DNA of 64,000 nt from RGIG2206 sp045579085 (GTDB lineage: Bacteria; Bacillota; Clostridia; Oscillospirales; Acutalibacteraceae), in NCBI GenBank assembly GCA_045579085.1, contig JAZNLO010000019.1:1-64000 (forward strand). Reading direction: 5' to 3'. Of this stretch, positions 10,401-17,612 are shown one piece after another. How positions within the stretch are numbered: the stretch's first letter is position 1; every line of letters begins with the position of its first letter. The translations under genes and the position numbers were made by a program. The notes beneath the pieces are model-generated. The model was not told the origin of the DNA and did no database searches. It worked only from the letters and a program-made list of their open reading frames with translations.

Positions 10401-10588
10401 AGTCGATTGTGTTCAACAACGTCTACACTCCAATTTCAAAACCTGAGCCTAAGCCTGAGTATCCAAGCAGTCCTCAGACGGGTGATACAACCAATCTTCA
10501 CCTTTGGTTTGCGCTCTTGTTCGTAAGCGGCGGCGGAATGGTAGGAGCCACAGTTTACGGTAAAAAGAAAAAGGAAGAAGAAATCTAA
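4406..10588 (+). CDS. giant LPXTG-like cell-wall-anchored adhesin: VWA domain plus isopeptide-linked Ig-domain ladder
   Basis: 2060 residues, ATG 4406 behind AGGAGG. Signal peptide about 1-30 (ends AMAA). A von Willebrand A domain spans about 115-430, with the MIDAS motif D121-V-S-A-S and the MSDG loop at about 267-269. After a beta-rich linker come about nine Cna-B/Spy0128-type domains (from about residue 830 to 2010). The later ones each show a GTKxL lysine, a YYYxxxE glutamate and an F-x-N-x-Y asparagine, the expected Lys-Glu-Asn triad for intramolecular isopeptide bonds. The C-terminus has a sortase signal, SPQTG (2022-2026), then a hydrophobic stretch and KKKKEEEI. The architecture resembles a pilus-tip or stalked adhesin. 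No sortase gene is in the window. A strong terminator follows. Confidence 0.92.
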   Translation: MKTKFSKRVISLFLCFAMLMTYLPISAMAASASSDHISRVSDPSTMDTWRDFFLPDGKISTENAGGVWMDKSVFTNNNEFDNTGITMDSNDAFLVALSAMATNMTVTGMSHVPTDTMLILDVSASMGPGQNNVASELIEAANESIASLLDTNANSRVGVVLYSGPTTQGGSATATDAVLVLPLGRYETRNDIYLNLSNNRVSLNGNVVIEGTNNKPTTTSKSVTGGTYIQKGVMLATAELTADGLDTTINDSLLGTIKRKPVMVLMSDGSPTFSSTNFQNPTSINLGDGTATSASQGFVNQLTAAYAKNLVEEKYETAPLFYTIGLGVSNDAVALSVLDPDNARASVAVNDFWTQWNNATVGNAITVQAGTRWSSAKTVTKISGLKQNYVDEFINVTNNGSGQGSLGDRLIQAFADIVSKINLQSQYKPTLISQMGENHSGFISFVDKVGEYMQVTDIKGILINDTLYSGADLASNFVVGGGSLGTYDNPTELGHEMVASVRQRIGLANDDEARTLIGLAYEYGQIRYNNANDYSNYIGWYADENSNFLGFYQDGVTNITDPNAVYTIKSYGYLGVEHDSNMMYATVQVRHNIKTGEETVAFAVPAALIPVMTYNVSLDENGNLLDIELSGSDSPIRLVYEVALDSHINEWNVKEVVSADYLADAHNVNADGSINFYTNDWEHTNGTGYNTVNTYSYFNPSRQNDKYYFTSDAPIYADDNGTLYAGSAAPDTDGTFYNAFTVYEKIGNNLNKKTVYRKLSSNALGTAEQTEGTNNYHVPSGDVHVNLEGYTIRKDPNETNTLDVANQPFVDIYGHNVNDTNHSFYVGATLGNNGKLTLKSQTGIKLSKALANGATATNQAFEFVITKEDATASLHDALLVDVDKTETPTSVSFDGSGVARVNIKAGQTLYIGDMTAGDVISISETETAGYIPSVTVNGLASSNPASVTAVNNQLIDVNFVNADRGKGNLTVAKDVEHDFGVDYQIPTDKLFTMQVTLSGIGTANATFDAEHTNGTYTEIKTDANGQFTVKLAHGEQFEVFGLPAGTAVKVVETEYGNGFTPAYYDNGVIGDGQVTVVSDSIVSVIVVNDYEATKVYPVNITVFGHKHLSGANWQPNYSFEFKLEKLLPDGSWQQLGDIETASSSSAVFNFNDAFANEEYNAPGSYYYRVTEIEPQNALGGFTYDKTVHSFAVHVGDVNMDGKLEITEVVSDRPNTTVVTQTNDGWNVDANFTNTYSTSGSATVTVDVNKSITNNGGADKSLAGYAFGLFDAQTDAQVGNTLTTTERGFARFVLTYDADKMNASTEVFRYILKEIAPNPVPKGWTYSTVEIPVTVEVKDNGDGTISAVIYTGNQKPADAKTSISTAFTNVYDPVDAEFPIDFVRKEILGRTMNSGDDFTFEVQKQDGTRVLTGSNNGTATVTFDGVLKFSEVGNYYYNIVETSADGNGITVDKTTYRIIVTVADVNGQLVPSYDVVNATNDLIVFKNTYKADDTSYAISGTKNLTGRVLLNDEFTFVLTEALNAQGDIAEGAKVYETHNEYGGQFAFAPITYTKAGTYYYVVSEKSNSGSSYGIKYDTAKYVVTVTVRDDIENGKLVASANLDVDDIVFNNRYVPNPVSRGIDGDKVLNGKTLVGGQFSFELWQSNAEWGYVNAQPIQTVANDGDGNFAFNFVDYANSNATDFTKVGTYYYLIKEVNGGETIKGITYDDIVYRVKVEITDDLLGQLHATVHIYDNAGVPQESIIFRNSYEIIGDTDLTLSGTKKLNNQVPENRTFEFELYKANEEYEINGNYIQKVTQDENGNFKFEINFKPEDISDTPYYYVVKEVNGGREINGITYDNTQYHIEVKVEDNDEGGVKSTAIIRKGESVVTSLDFANTYKVANAIASVAGTKKLQNRTLAENEFKFFLYSADENYKVNEEIAPKEARNNADGSFVFDTLRFEKIGTYYFVISEDANTTAENVTNDTSVYHLAIEIKDDGNGKLYEASRVIRKLGSDNQVQSIVFNNVYTPISKPEPKPEYPSSPQTGDTTNLHLWFALLFVSGGGMVGATVYGKKKKEEEI
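8888..10430 (+). repeat. tandem Ig-like domain-coding repeats inside the adhesin gene
   Basis: At least four consecutive units of about 360-400 bp begin at about 8888, 9254, 9671 and 10070. Each starts near a GTKxL-type motif and ends with an F-x-N-x-Y motif. The units at 9254 and 9671 share YYY..KEVNGG and GITYD, suggesting recent duplication. More diverged units extend upstream to about 7300. Confidence 0.75.
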
Positions 10589-10591
10589 CTA

Positions 10592-10638
10592 AACAAACAA
10601 AACCCTCTGTCATGGTTTGGCAGAGGGTTTTGTTTGTT
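10592..10638 (+). terminator. intrinsic terminator after the adhesin gene
   Basis: An 18-bp perfect stem (10592-10609 with 10621-10638). The 3' arm itself carries the T-rich run TTTTGTTTGTT. Confidence 0.9.
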
Positions 10639-10659
10639 TACAGCAAAACTTTCAACTTC

Positions 10660-10713
10660 TTAAGAAAAGTTAATAATTTCTATTGCTAATTATTAAGAAA
10701 TATATAGTATAAT
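10660..10713 (+). promoter_or_regulatory. promoter and direct repeats upstream of the two-component system
   Basis: TATAAT at 10708-10713 with TTGCTA at 10683-10688 (19-bp spacer). TTAAGAAA occurs at 10660-10667 and 10693-10700, exactly 33 bp (three helical turns) apart, bracketing the -35 region. It is a candidate response-regulator site. Confidence 0.55.
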
Positions 10714-10733
10714 AAGTTCGGAGGCGAGAGAGA

Positions 10734-11414
10734 ATGAACATATTAGTCGTTGATGATGACAGAGAAATAGTTGAAAGCATCAGTATTTTTCTGTCTGGCG
10801 AAAACTATAAAGTTTATAAAGCGTATGACGGTATAGATGCGCTTGACATACTGTCTGTGAATGACATTCATCTGATGATACTCGACGTTATGATGCCCAG
10901 ACTGGACGGCATAAAAACACTTATAAAGCTAAGAGAGTCGAAAAATATCCCCGTTATACTTTTGTCTGCTAAATCTGAGGACGAGGACAAAATTTTCGGC
11001 TTGACGGCTGGCTCAGACGATTACATAACCAAGCCGTTTAACCCGTCGGAGCTGGTTGCCAGAGTCAAATCACAGCTAAGGCGGTACACAACGCTGGGCT
11101 CAATCGAGAGGCAAAACGTCGAGATTGTCATTGACGGCTTGTGCATCAACACAGAAAGCAGAATAGTCAAGGTAGACGGCGAAGACGTAAGGCTTACACG
11201 ACTTGAATACAAGATACTGGAACTGCTCGCAAAAAACAGGGGAAAGGTGTTCTCTGCGGAGGACATATACTCTAACGTTTGGAACGAGGAGTCCGTTGTG
11301 GGCGATAACACAATAGCGGTGCACGTAAGACATATAAGAGAAAAAATCGAAATTAATCCAAAAGAGCCACGTTACCTCAAGGTTGTGTGGGGCGTTGGCT
11401 ATAAGATTGATTAA
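10734..11414 (+). CDS. OmpR/PhoB-family response regulator
   Basis: 226 residues, ATG 10734. The receiver domain has acidic pocket D7-D9, phosphoacceptor D51 in LDVMMP, S78 and K100 (ITKPF). The winged-helix DNA-binding domain spans about 130-226 and ends with the usual HIREKIE..PRYLKVVWGVGYKI. The histidine kinase gene starts 15 bases after the stop. The pair sits directly downstream of the adhesin gene but has its own promoter, so control of surface functions is an inference from position only. Confidence 0.95.
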   Translation: MNILVVDDDREIVESISIFLSGENYKVYKAYDGIDALDILSVNDIHLMILDVMMPRLDGIKTLIKLRESKNIPVILLSAKSEDEDKIFGLTAGSDDYITKPFNPSELVARVKSQLRRYTTLGSIERQNVEIVIDGLCINTESRIVKVDGEDVRLTRLEYKILELLAKNRGKVFSAEDIYSNVWNEESVVGDNTIAVHVRHIREKIEINPKEPRYLKVVWGVGYKID

Positions 11415-11429
11415 AGCGAGGTGGATAGA

Positions 11430-13475
11430 ATGAAAAGAGTGTTATATTCAACCATTACTAAAGCGGTCGCTGTGGTGCTGTTTGTTGTGAGCATCACACT
11501 TGGCGTTTTAAACGGCATAGACGGCATAGCAACATATTTTTCAGACGAACAGCAGGTGTACGGCTTCGAGGGAGACTTTGTTGGGTTAGAAAAATTGAGA
11601 AATCTGGTTTTTGCTCCTGAAAGTGCCGTAATCACCGCTTATGGCGATTTTATGTACATAGACGATAACGAAAACATTGATAAAGGGCTAACTGTAGACG
11701 GACTAACGATTGAGGACAAAATCGGTGAACTGCTTTCGTCTTTATACTGCCGTGATGAAATCAGCTATTATGTTGAGTTTGATGGCAAGGTGTTCACTAA
11801 TTGCGGCGCAACCAGCGCAGAAGAACTCAAGCAAGGGCAGTTTTATTTATATGTTACAAGAAATGAAAACGGCGAAATTGAAAAAGAAAGCTCACATAAA
11901 AGCTATAAGTATTGGTCTAGCATTGACCAACTGGACTATTATAACAGCACCGCCAATGTAACTATCAGCACGTGCGTGAAAAATTATTATGTTGAAGAGC
12001 TTAGAGCGGTTTGGGAGAAGCAAGAAAAAGCGGTGACCTCAACTATTACGGAAACCATAATAATTGTATTTATCGCTCTTTTACTGCTTGTTTACCTTAT
12101 CTGCACATGTGGAAAGGATAAAGACGGTAACCAGAAAACATTATGGCTTGATAAAATCTGGGCAGAACTGCACGCAGCAGTTTTAGCGGGCTCAGCCGTT
12201 GGCGGCGTTATGCTTGTTTGGTGGCTGATTGAGGAATATATAGACGGATATATGCCGTTGAATGTCGCTGCTTGGTTAGTAGGCGCCACAGCAGCGGTTG
12301 CAAGTTTGCTTCTTGTGACTTGCCTGTTGTCGATAGTGAGAAATTTAAAGTGCGGCACCTTGTTTAAGTCGAGCGCAGTGGTGCAGATACTCAGAATACT
12401 ATTAAAGATTATAAAAATCGTGGCATTGTTTGTATTCAGAAAGCTTGATAAATTCAATAAACTTATGGTATCGGCGCTGTCTAAGAAAACAGGCGTGATA
12501 ATGCTTGTTGCACTTTTGATTTACACCGCTGTAATTGGACTTTTGGGTATTCTTTCGTATAGATATCCGCTGTTTATCTCGTTTGGTATGCTGTTGTTTT
12601 TCTTTATGGGCTATGTAATAATCAACTGGTCAAAGGATTTAGAGGAAATCAAAAAAGGCGCAAGTGAAATAAGAGGGGGCAATCTGTCTTATAAAATCCC
12701 TGAGCCAAGCAACGTGGATATGAAGCAGTTTGCAGACGATATAAACGACATAGCAAAAGGACTGGACGAATCCGTATCTGCAAAGCTTAAGGCGGAACGC
12801 CACAAGACAGAACTGATAACAAACGTATCGCACGATTTTAAAACGCCGCTTACTTCCATTATCAGCTACACAGAGCTGTTGCAGAATATGGAAGAACTAC
12901 CGCAGGAGGCAAAGGACTATATACAGATAATCGCAAAAAAAGGCGACAGGCTCAAGGTGCTAACTCAGGATTTGTTTGATATCTCAAAGGTGCAAAGCGG
13001 AAACGAGAAGGTTGTGTTTGAGAAGCTTGACGTTGCGCTCATAATCAATCAGATTTTAGGCGAACGTGATAGCGAGATTAAAAACTCAAACCTCACGTTC
13101 TGCGTAAATGCCGAGAAAGAGCTGTATATTTCCGCTGACGGCAGAAAAATGTCGAGAGTTATAAACAACCTCTTTGATAACATTTTCAAGTATACAATGA
13201 AGCAAACCAGAGTGTTTGTGCTGGCTTATGAACAGCAAGACGAGATTGTAATTGAGCTTAAGAATATCGCATCTTATCCGATGGACTTCAATGCAGACGA
13301 AATCGTCAGCAGATTTGTAAGGGGCGATGAGTCCAGAACACAAGAGGGCAACGGGCTTGGTCTGGCAATCGCCAAAAGCTACACCGAAATCTGCAACGGT
13401 AAATTTGACGTAGTCATCGACGGTGATATGTTTAAGGTTATAATAAGGTTTAAGAGGCTTAATGAGCAAAAGTAA
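11430..13475 (+). CDS. multi-pass membrane sensor histidine kinase
   Basis: 681 residues from ATG 11430, preceded by GCGAGGTGG. An N-terminal helix and an extracytoplasmic region of about 170 residues are followed by a cluster of about five more membrane helices (roughly residues 205-395), a HAMP-like linker, a HisKA domain with H468 in NVSHDFKTPLTS, the N box NNLFDNIFKY and the G2 motif GNGLGLAIAKSY. It partners with the response regulator just upstream. The large membrane block resembles VanS-like and related Clostridia kinases that sense envelope-active compounds, but the ligand cannot be inferred. Confidence 0.93.
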   Translation: MKRVLYSTITKAVAVVLFVVSITLGVLNGIDGIATYFSDEQQVYGFEGDFVGLEKLRNLVFAPESAVITAYGDFMYIDDNENIDKGLTVDGLTIEDKIGELLSSLYCRDEISYYVEFDGKVFTNCGATSAEELKQGQFYLYVTRNENGEIEKESSHKSYKYWSSIDQLDYYNSTANVTISTCVKNYYVEELRAVWEKQEKAVTSTITETIIIVFIALLLLVYLICTCGKDKDGNQKTLWLDKIWAELHAAVLAGSAVGGVMLVWWLIEEYIDGYMPLNVAAWLVGATAAVASLLLVTCLLSIVRNLKCGTLFKSSAVVQILRILLKIIKIVALFVFRKLDKFNKLMVSALSKKTGVIMLVALLIYTAVIGLLGILSYRYPLFISFGMLLFFFMGYVIINWSKDLEEIKKGASEIRGGNLSYKIPEPSNVDMKQFADDINDIAKGLDESVSAKLKAERHKTELITNVSHDFKTPLTSIISYTELLQNMEELPQEAKDYIQIIAKKGDRLKVLTQDLFDISKVQSGNEKVVFEKLDVALIINQILGERDSEIKNSNLTFCVNAEKELYISADGRKMSRVINNLFDNIFKYTMKQTRVFVLAYEQQDEIVIELKNIASYPMDFNADEIVSRFVRGDESRTQEGNGLGLAIAKSYTEICNGKFDVVIDGDMFKVIIRFKRLNEQK

Positions 13476-13486
13476 ATAACTAAAAG

Positions 13487-13528
13487 AAAATCGGCCCCTC
13501 TGTCAGCTTTTGACAGGGGGCTGATTTT
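13487..13528 (+). terminator. intrinsic terminator after the kinase gene
   Basis: TGTCA/TGACA around a 5-base loop, extended by CCCCTC/GAGGGGG-like pairing and an A/T-tailed base, ending in ATTTTG. Confidence 0.8.
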
Positions 13529-13616
13529 GTGCTCAGAGAGAAGCAATATAAGCCTTGATTAAGGGACAGCTTTATGGTATTTTTAAAATAGATAATGAAC
13601 TAAGGGGGGGAAGTAA

Positions 13617-13961
13617 ATGCCTGAAATTATGGAGCATATCAAGCACACGTTTGATGCTACTATTCCGGATAAGGATGTCCTTACCCACAAGGAGCACCCT
13701 AAGCTTGACTATGTAATGCTTATACTACGCAACTGTCTGGTGGTGATTGCGGCTGCTTTTTTCATATCGTCGTTTTTCTTTGACCACATTTATAATATTT
13801 TAAAAGCAGTGGGTTATTTTTCAGGAGCGGGTGCGTATGTATTTGAATGTTTACTGCTGACTAATTGCTTTAAAACAAAAGTCCCTCATAAAGAAATGTT
13901 TATGGTATATAGTCTGGGACCGTTGTATCTTCTGATGGGCTTGAGCTACATATTTAAGTAA
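13617..13961 (+). CDS. small membrane protein, unknown function
   Basis: 114 residues, ATG 13617 behind a G-rich ribosome site (AAGGGGGGG). A charged N-terminal 30 residues (HIKHTFDATIPDKDVLTHKEHP) is followed by three hydrophobic segments at about 34-52, 60-80 and 95-112. I do not recognise a family. It stands alone after a terminator and before the next small membrane protein; no convincing shared promoter was found. Confidence 0.7.
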   Translation: MPEIMEHIKHTFDATIPDKDVLTHKEHPKLDYVMLILRNCLVVIAAAFFISSFFFDHIYNILKAVGYFSGAGAYVFECLLLTNCFKTKVPHKEMFMVYSLGPLYLLMGLSYIFK

Positions 13962-14036
13962 AGCTTAAGAGGACTTCACCCAACGTAATCACGCTTGTCT
14001 AATTTTTTCATATAATTAGAACAGGGGTGAAAATCA

Positions 14037-14450
14037 ATGACTTCTTGTAACTGCAATAACAGGGTAAATTGCACGTTTTTAGCAATAGCTGTAAGTGTAA
14101 TTATAGGCATCGTGGCAGGCATACTCACGTTTACAGGCGTTATAGCAATAGGCACCACATTCTTGTGGGTAACCTTTGGTGTTGCTTTGCTTTACCTTGC
14201 TGCGCTGCTTGTTAGTGTAATAAACAACAACACAAGCGGCGTTCGGCGCTGTGTATGTGAAAATTCGGGCGTTATAACCTTGTCTATTCTTGGAACGCTT
14301 TTGGCATCAGTTATACTTTTGGGTGTAGCCTTTGCGGCAACAAGCGTGCTTGGTGCAATTGTTGCAGGCGCACTGCTTGCGTTCTTTGCACTGTTGGTAG
14401 GCTCGGCTGTGTGCCTTATCAGATGCATCTCAAACTGCGATGATTGCTAA
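14037..14450 (+). CDS. four-helix membrane protein with cysteine-rich ends, unknown function
   Basis: 137 residues, ATG 14037, with GGGGTGA upstream and a TATAAT-like box at 14011 (no clear -35). It has four hydrophobic helices and short Cys-containing ends (MTSCNCNNRVNC at the start, CISNCDDC at the end) plus RRCVCE in the central loop. The symmetric cysteines could bind metal or form disulfides. No family recognised. It converges on the XRE regulator across a shared palindromic terminator. Confidence 0.75.
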   Translation: MTSCNCNNRVNCTFLAIAVSVIIGIVAGILTFTGVIAIGTTFLWVTFGVALLYLAALLVSVINNNTSGVRRCVCENSGVITLSILGTLLASVILLGVAFAATSVLGAIVAGALLAFFALLVGSAVCLIRCISNCDDC

Positions 14451-14467
14451 ACGCAGCTAAGCGATAA

Positions 14468-14503
14468 AAAACAGGACTTTGCTTTAAAGCAAAGTCCTGT
14501 TTT
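14468..14503. terminator. bidirectional terminator
   Basis: A perfect 36-bp palindrome (arm AAAACAGGACTTTGCTTT) with A and T tails on both strands lies between convergent genes. Confidence 0.9.
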
Positions 14504-14517
14504 AAGTTGTTGTAAAA

Positions 14518-14883
14518 TTAATCGAGTGAGTCGAGGCATTTGTCAATAAGCTCAATAACCTTTTTCAATGATTCATCATCAAGCTCTCTCATTTTAATAA
14601 TTGTAGCCTTTTCGCTTGAGCTGAGATTCATCATATGCGAAGCCTCGTAATCGCTAATCGGCTCAGCAACCTTTAAACCGTTGTTTTTTTCAACCCCAAC
14701 AAGCTCATCAAGGGTTATGTTAAAAATAGTGGTGAGCTTAATCAGCGTGTCTAAAGTAGGGGTGGTTTTGCCGGTTTCGTAAAAGCTGTAGGACGAACGG
14801 TCAAGGTTGAGAAGATTCGCGATATCCTGTTGCCTTAGACCGATTTTTTTGCGATAATATTTTAAATTCTCAGACAACGGCAT
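14518..14883 (-). CDS. XRE-family transcriptional regulator
   Basis: 121 residues with an N-terminal lambda-repressor-type HTH at about 6-60 (IGLRQQDIANLLNLDRSSYS, GKTTPTLDTLIKL), then an acidic helical tail (SSSEKATIIKMRELDDESLKK) that probably mediates dimerisation. AGGAGGTGCG precedes the ATG. It is divergent from the DUF1934-argS operon; the intervening 187 bp holds the imperfect repeat TTTGTG...CACAAA (about 14954-14977), a possible operator for this protein. Confidence 0.9.
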   Translation of the reverse strand: MPLSENLKYYRKKIGLRQQDIANLLNLDRSSYSFYETGKTTPTLDTLIKLTTIFNITLDELVGVEKNNGLKVAEPISDYEASHMMNLSSSEKATIIKMRELDDESLKKVIELIDKCLDSLD

Positions 14884-14984
14884 AAACGCACCTCCTCTAA
14901 TAAATTTAGTATGTACAATTTGATTATATATAAAAATGTAATTATTTAAAGGGTTTGTGAATAACGTTCACACAAATCTTTAAA

Positions 14985-15034
14985 ATGAAATATTTCATAT
15001 TTTGATTGCTATATCAGGAAAAATGTGTTATCAT
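14985..15034 (+). promoter_or_regulatory. argS: promoter of the DUF1934-argS operon with adjacent palindrome
   Basis: TTGCTA (15006-15011), 17 bp, TATCAT (15029-15034). A perfect 14-bp palindrome, ATGAAATATTTCAT (14985-14998), ends eight bases before the -35 box. Confidence 0.55.
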
Positions 15035-15070
15035 ATTTGTTTAGAAAAAAGGAAGTATGTAGGATTAAAT

Positions 15071-15481
15071 ATGATTGATGTAATAATTGATTTAGAGAGC
15101 TCTGTTGAAGCCGAAGATACCCAGATAATGAACGTCAGCAGTGTCGGTCAAATGCGGCTGGAGGGTGACTGTTGCCGCTTGTATTATGACGAGGAAGACA
15201 CAGAAGGCAACAAGGTCAAAACCATTATCAAGGTTGAGGGCGAGTATGTGATGATACAGCGTCAGGGCGGCAGCGATTCGTGCCTTATCGTAAAGCAGGG
15301 CGAGCGGTTTGTATCGCCGTATAACACAGGCTACGGGATGCTAAACGTTGGTATAAAGGGTAATCGCGTAGAGTCAAGCATTGACGAAAACGGCGGAAAA
15401 ATTGAGTTGGAATATGATTTGGATATAAATTCTGATTATGTTAGCAAAAATGTAATCAAAATTAATATCAGGAGGATATAA
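15071..15481 (+). CDS. DUF1934 (YwiB-like) beta-barrel protein
   Basis: 136 residues from ATG 15071, chosen because AGGATTAAAT precedes it and the family begins with a V-x-I strand. An upstream start at 15002 would fall inside the promoter. It has alternating beta strands (VGQMRLEGDCCRLYYDE, TIIKVEGEYVMIQRQG) typical of the calycin-like YwiB family, whose molecular role is unknown. The neighbouring argS starts one base after its stop, the same order as ywiB-argS in Bacillus subtilis. No signal peptide. Confidence 0.85.
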   Translation: MIDVIIDLESSVEAEDTQIMNVSSVGQMRLEGDCCRLYYDEEDTEGNKVKTIIKVEGEYVMIQRQGGSDSCLIVKQGERFVSPYNTGYGMLNVGIKGNRVESSIDENGGKIELEYDLDINSDYVSKNVIKINIRRI

Positions 15482-15482
15482 T

Positions 15483-17171
15483 ATGTCTAAGATAGTAAAT
15501 AAAGCGGTTTCAGATATCAAGAATGCACTGATTGAGGCAGCGGGCAAGGCGGTAGCAGACGAAAAGTTTGCTGCTGTTGAGTTGCCGTCCTTCTCGGTGG
15601 AGGTGCCTGCAGACAGAACACACGGCGACTACGCAGTTAACGCTGCGATGGTGTGGTCGAGAGCGCTGCGCAACGCACCGCGTAAGATAGCGGAAACTCT
15701 TGCTGAGTATTTTGATTTTTCAGATACGTATATTGATAGGTTTGAAATAGCAGGTCCTGGCTTCATCAACTTTTTCCTTAACAGCAGATATTATTCTGAT
15801 ATACTCAAGGACGTTGAGCAGCAGGGCAATAGATACGGCAGGTCGGATTACGGTAGTGGAAAGAGCGTGCTTGTAGAGTTTGTATCCGCAAACCCCACAG
15901 GCCCGATGCACATAGGAAACGCGCGAGGCGGCGCACTTGGCGACTGTCTTGCAGCAGTTTTGGACTATGCGGGATATAAAGTTGACCGTGAGTTTTATAT
16001 TAATGACAGCGGCAACCAGATAGAGAAGTTCAAAACTTCACTTGAAACACGTTATCTTCAGATTTATGATTCCTCGATTGAAATGCCTGAGGACGCATAT
16101 TTCGGAGATGATATCGTTCAGCACGCAGCAAGGTTTAACAAGCTGTACGGAGACAAGTATGTTAACGCAGACAGCGAGGAAAGACGTAATGCGCTTTGCG
16201 AGTACGCCTTGCCGCTTAACATACAGAAGCTCCACGATGACCTTGAAAAATACCGCATAAACTACGATTGCTGGTTTAAGGAGTCATCCTTGCATAATAG
16301 CGGCGCGGTGGAAAGAACTGTTCAAATGCTCAAAGAGAGCGGCCACACATATGAGCAAGAGGGCGCATTGTGGTTTAAGTCAACCGATTTTGGCGAGGAG
16401 AAGGACAGAGTTCTCGTTAGAGCAAACGGAGTGCCCACGTATTTTGTGCCTGATATAGCTTATCATTACAACAAGCTTGTTGAGAGAAAATACGATATAG
16501 CAATAGATATACTCGGCGCCGACCATCATGGCTATATACCGAGAATGAAGGGCGCTATGGAAGCGCTGGGAGTTGACCCTGACCGTCTTGATATGGTAAT
16601 AATGCAGATGGTGCGTCTGGTAAAGGACGGCGAAACGTACAAGCTATCAAAGCGCTCAGGCAAGGCGATAACGCTCGAAACTCTGCTTGACGAGGTGCCG
16701 ATTGATGCAGCAAGGCTATTTTTCAATTTGAGAGAGCCAAACAGTCATCTCGAATTCGATTTGGACTTGGCGGTTGAGCAGTCATCTCAGAACCCCGTTT
16801 ATTACGTGCAGTATGCTCACGCAAGAATCTGCAGCATACTCAAGAATCTGTCGGCTCAGGGAATAGAGTACCGTGAGGTTTGCGCAGAAGACCTCGACGT
16901 TTTGACAGAGTCTGCGGAGCGCGAGATAATCAGACAGCTGTCTATCCTTGAGGACGAGGTAGTTACATCAGCAAAGCAGTATGACCCGTCAAGGATAACA
17001 AGATATGTTATAGAGCTTGCAACCTTGTTCCATAGGTATTACAACGCTTGCAGAGTCAAGTGTGACGACGAGCGTGTTATGTACGCAAGGCTTTTCCTCT
17101 GCGTTCAGGTAAGACAGGTTATAAAGAACGTGCTCAATATGCTCAATATCAGTGCTCCTGAAGTAATGTAG
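15483..17171 (+). CDS. argS: arginyl-tRNA synthetase
   Basis: 562 residues. Class I synthetase charging tRNA-Arg in the cytoplasm. An N-terminal Add-1 tRNA-binding domain is followed by the HIGN signature (143-146) in SANPTGPMHIGNARGG, the KLSKR version of KMSKS at 387-391, and the C-terminal DALR anticodon-binding domain (VQYAHARICSIL onward). Length is normal for the family. ATG 15483 follows AGGAGG. It is the second gene of a DUF1934-argS-ruvX operon. Confidence 0.98.
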   Translation: MSKIVNKAVSDIKNALIEAAGKAVADEKFAAVELPSFSVEVPADRTHGDYAVNAAMVWSRALRNAPRKIAETLAEYFDFSDTYIDRFEIAGPGFINFFLNSRYYSDILKDVEQQGNRYGRSDYGSGKSVLVEFVSANPTGPMHIGNARGGALGDCLAAVLDYAGYKVDREFYINDSGNQIEKFKTSLETRYLQIYDSSIEMPEDAYFGDDIVQHAARFNKLYGDKYVNADSEERRNALCEYALPLNIQKLHDDLEKYRINYDCWFKESSLHNSGAVERTVQMLKESGHTYEQEGALWFKSTDFGEEKDRVLVRANGVPTYFVPDIAYHYNKLVERKYDIAIDILGADHHGYIPRMKGAMEALGVDPDRLDMVIMQMVRLVKDGETYKLSKRSGKAITLETLLDEVPIDAARLFFNLREPNSHLEFDLDLAVEQSSQNPVYYVQYAHARICSILKNLSAQGIEYREVCAEDLDVLTESAEREIIRQLSILEDEVVTSAKQYDPSRITRYVIELATLFHRYYNACRVKCDDERVMYARLFLCVQVRQVIKNVLNMLNISAPEVM

Positions 17172-17181
17172 GGTGAGAGAT

Positions 17182-17610
17182 ATGGTGATAATGTCAGTCG
17201 ATTTGGGGCTGGTAAGAACAGGGATAGCAGTCAGTGATGCTATGGAAACCTTAGCGTCGCCAAAGACGGTTATCTTCGAGCGCAATACTGAGAGATTGGT
17301 TGAGAAGATTTGTGCCTGTGCAAAGGAATACGGCGCAAAGCTGATAGTTGTGGGCTACCCTAAGAATATGGATGGCACAGTAGGCGAGAGGGCAAAAACC
17401 TGCGCTGAGATTGCTGATATGATTGGTAAATTAAGCGGACTCGAAACAGTGCTCAGGGACGAGCGCTGCACTACTGTGTCGGCATACACCGCCTTGAATC
17501 AAAGCAATGTAAGAGGGAAAAAGCGCAAAGAGGTAGTTGACGCTGTTGCGGCGTGCGTTATTTTGCAGGACTATCTCGATTGGCGAAAAAATGTTGCAGA
17601 TATGCGTTAG
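17182..17610 (+). CDS. ruvX: putative pre-16S rRNA nuclease / Holliday junction resolvase YqgF
   Basis: 142 residues in the RNase H fold: SVDLGLVRTGIAVSD holds the first catalytic Asp, IVVGYPKNMDGTVGE the middle motif, DERCTT the second acidic site and KRKEVVDAVAA the third. Members process the 5' end of 16S rRNA, and a Holliday-junction role has been proposed. The ATG at 17182 is preferred because GGGTGAG lies just upstream; a GTG at 17173 is also in frame. It starts 10 bases after argS. Confidence 0.92.
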   Translation: MVIMSVDLGLVRTGIAVSDAMETLASPKTVIFERNTERLVEKICACAKEYGAKLIVVGYPKNMDGTVGERAKTCAEIADMIGKLSGLETVLRDERCTTVSAYTALNQSNVRGKKRKEVVDAVAACVILQDYLDWRKNVADMR

Positions 17611-17612
17611 GT

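Noticed and set aside
13995..14016. TTGTCT plus TATAAT as a promoter for the gene at 14037
   Set aside because: The spacer is only 10 bp; the -10 box may be real but no proper -35 is seen.
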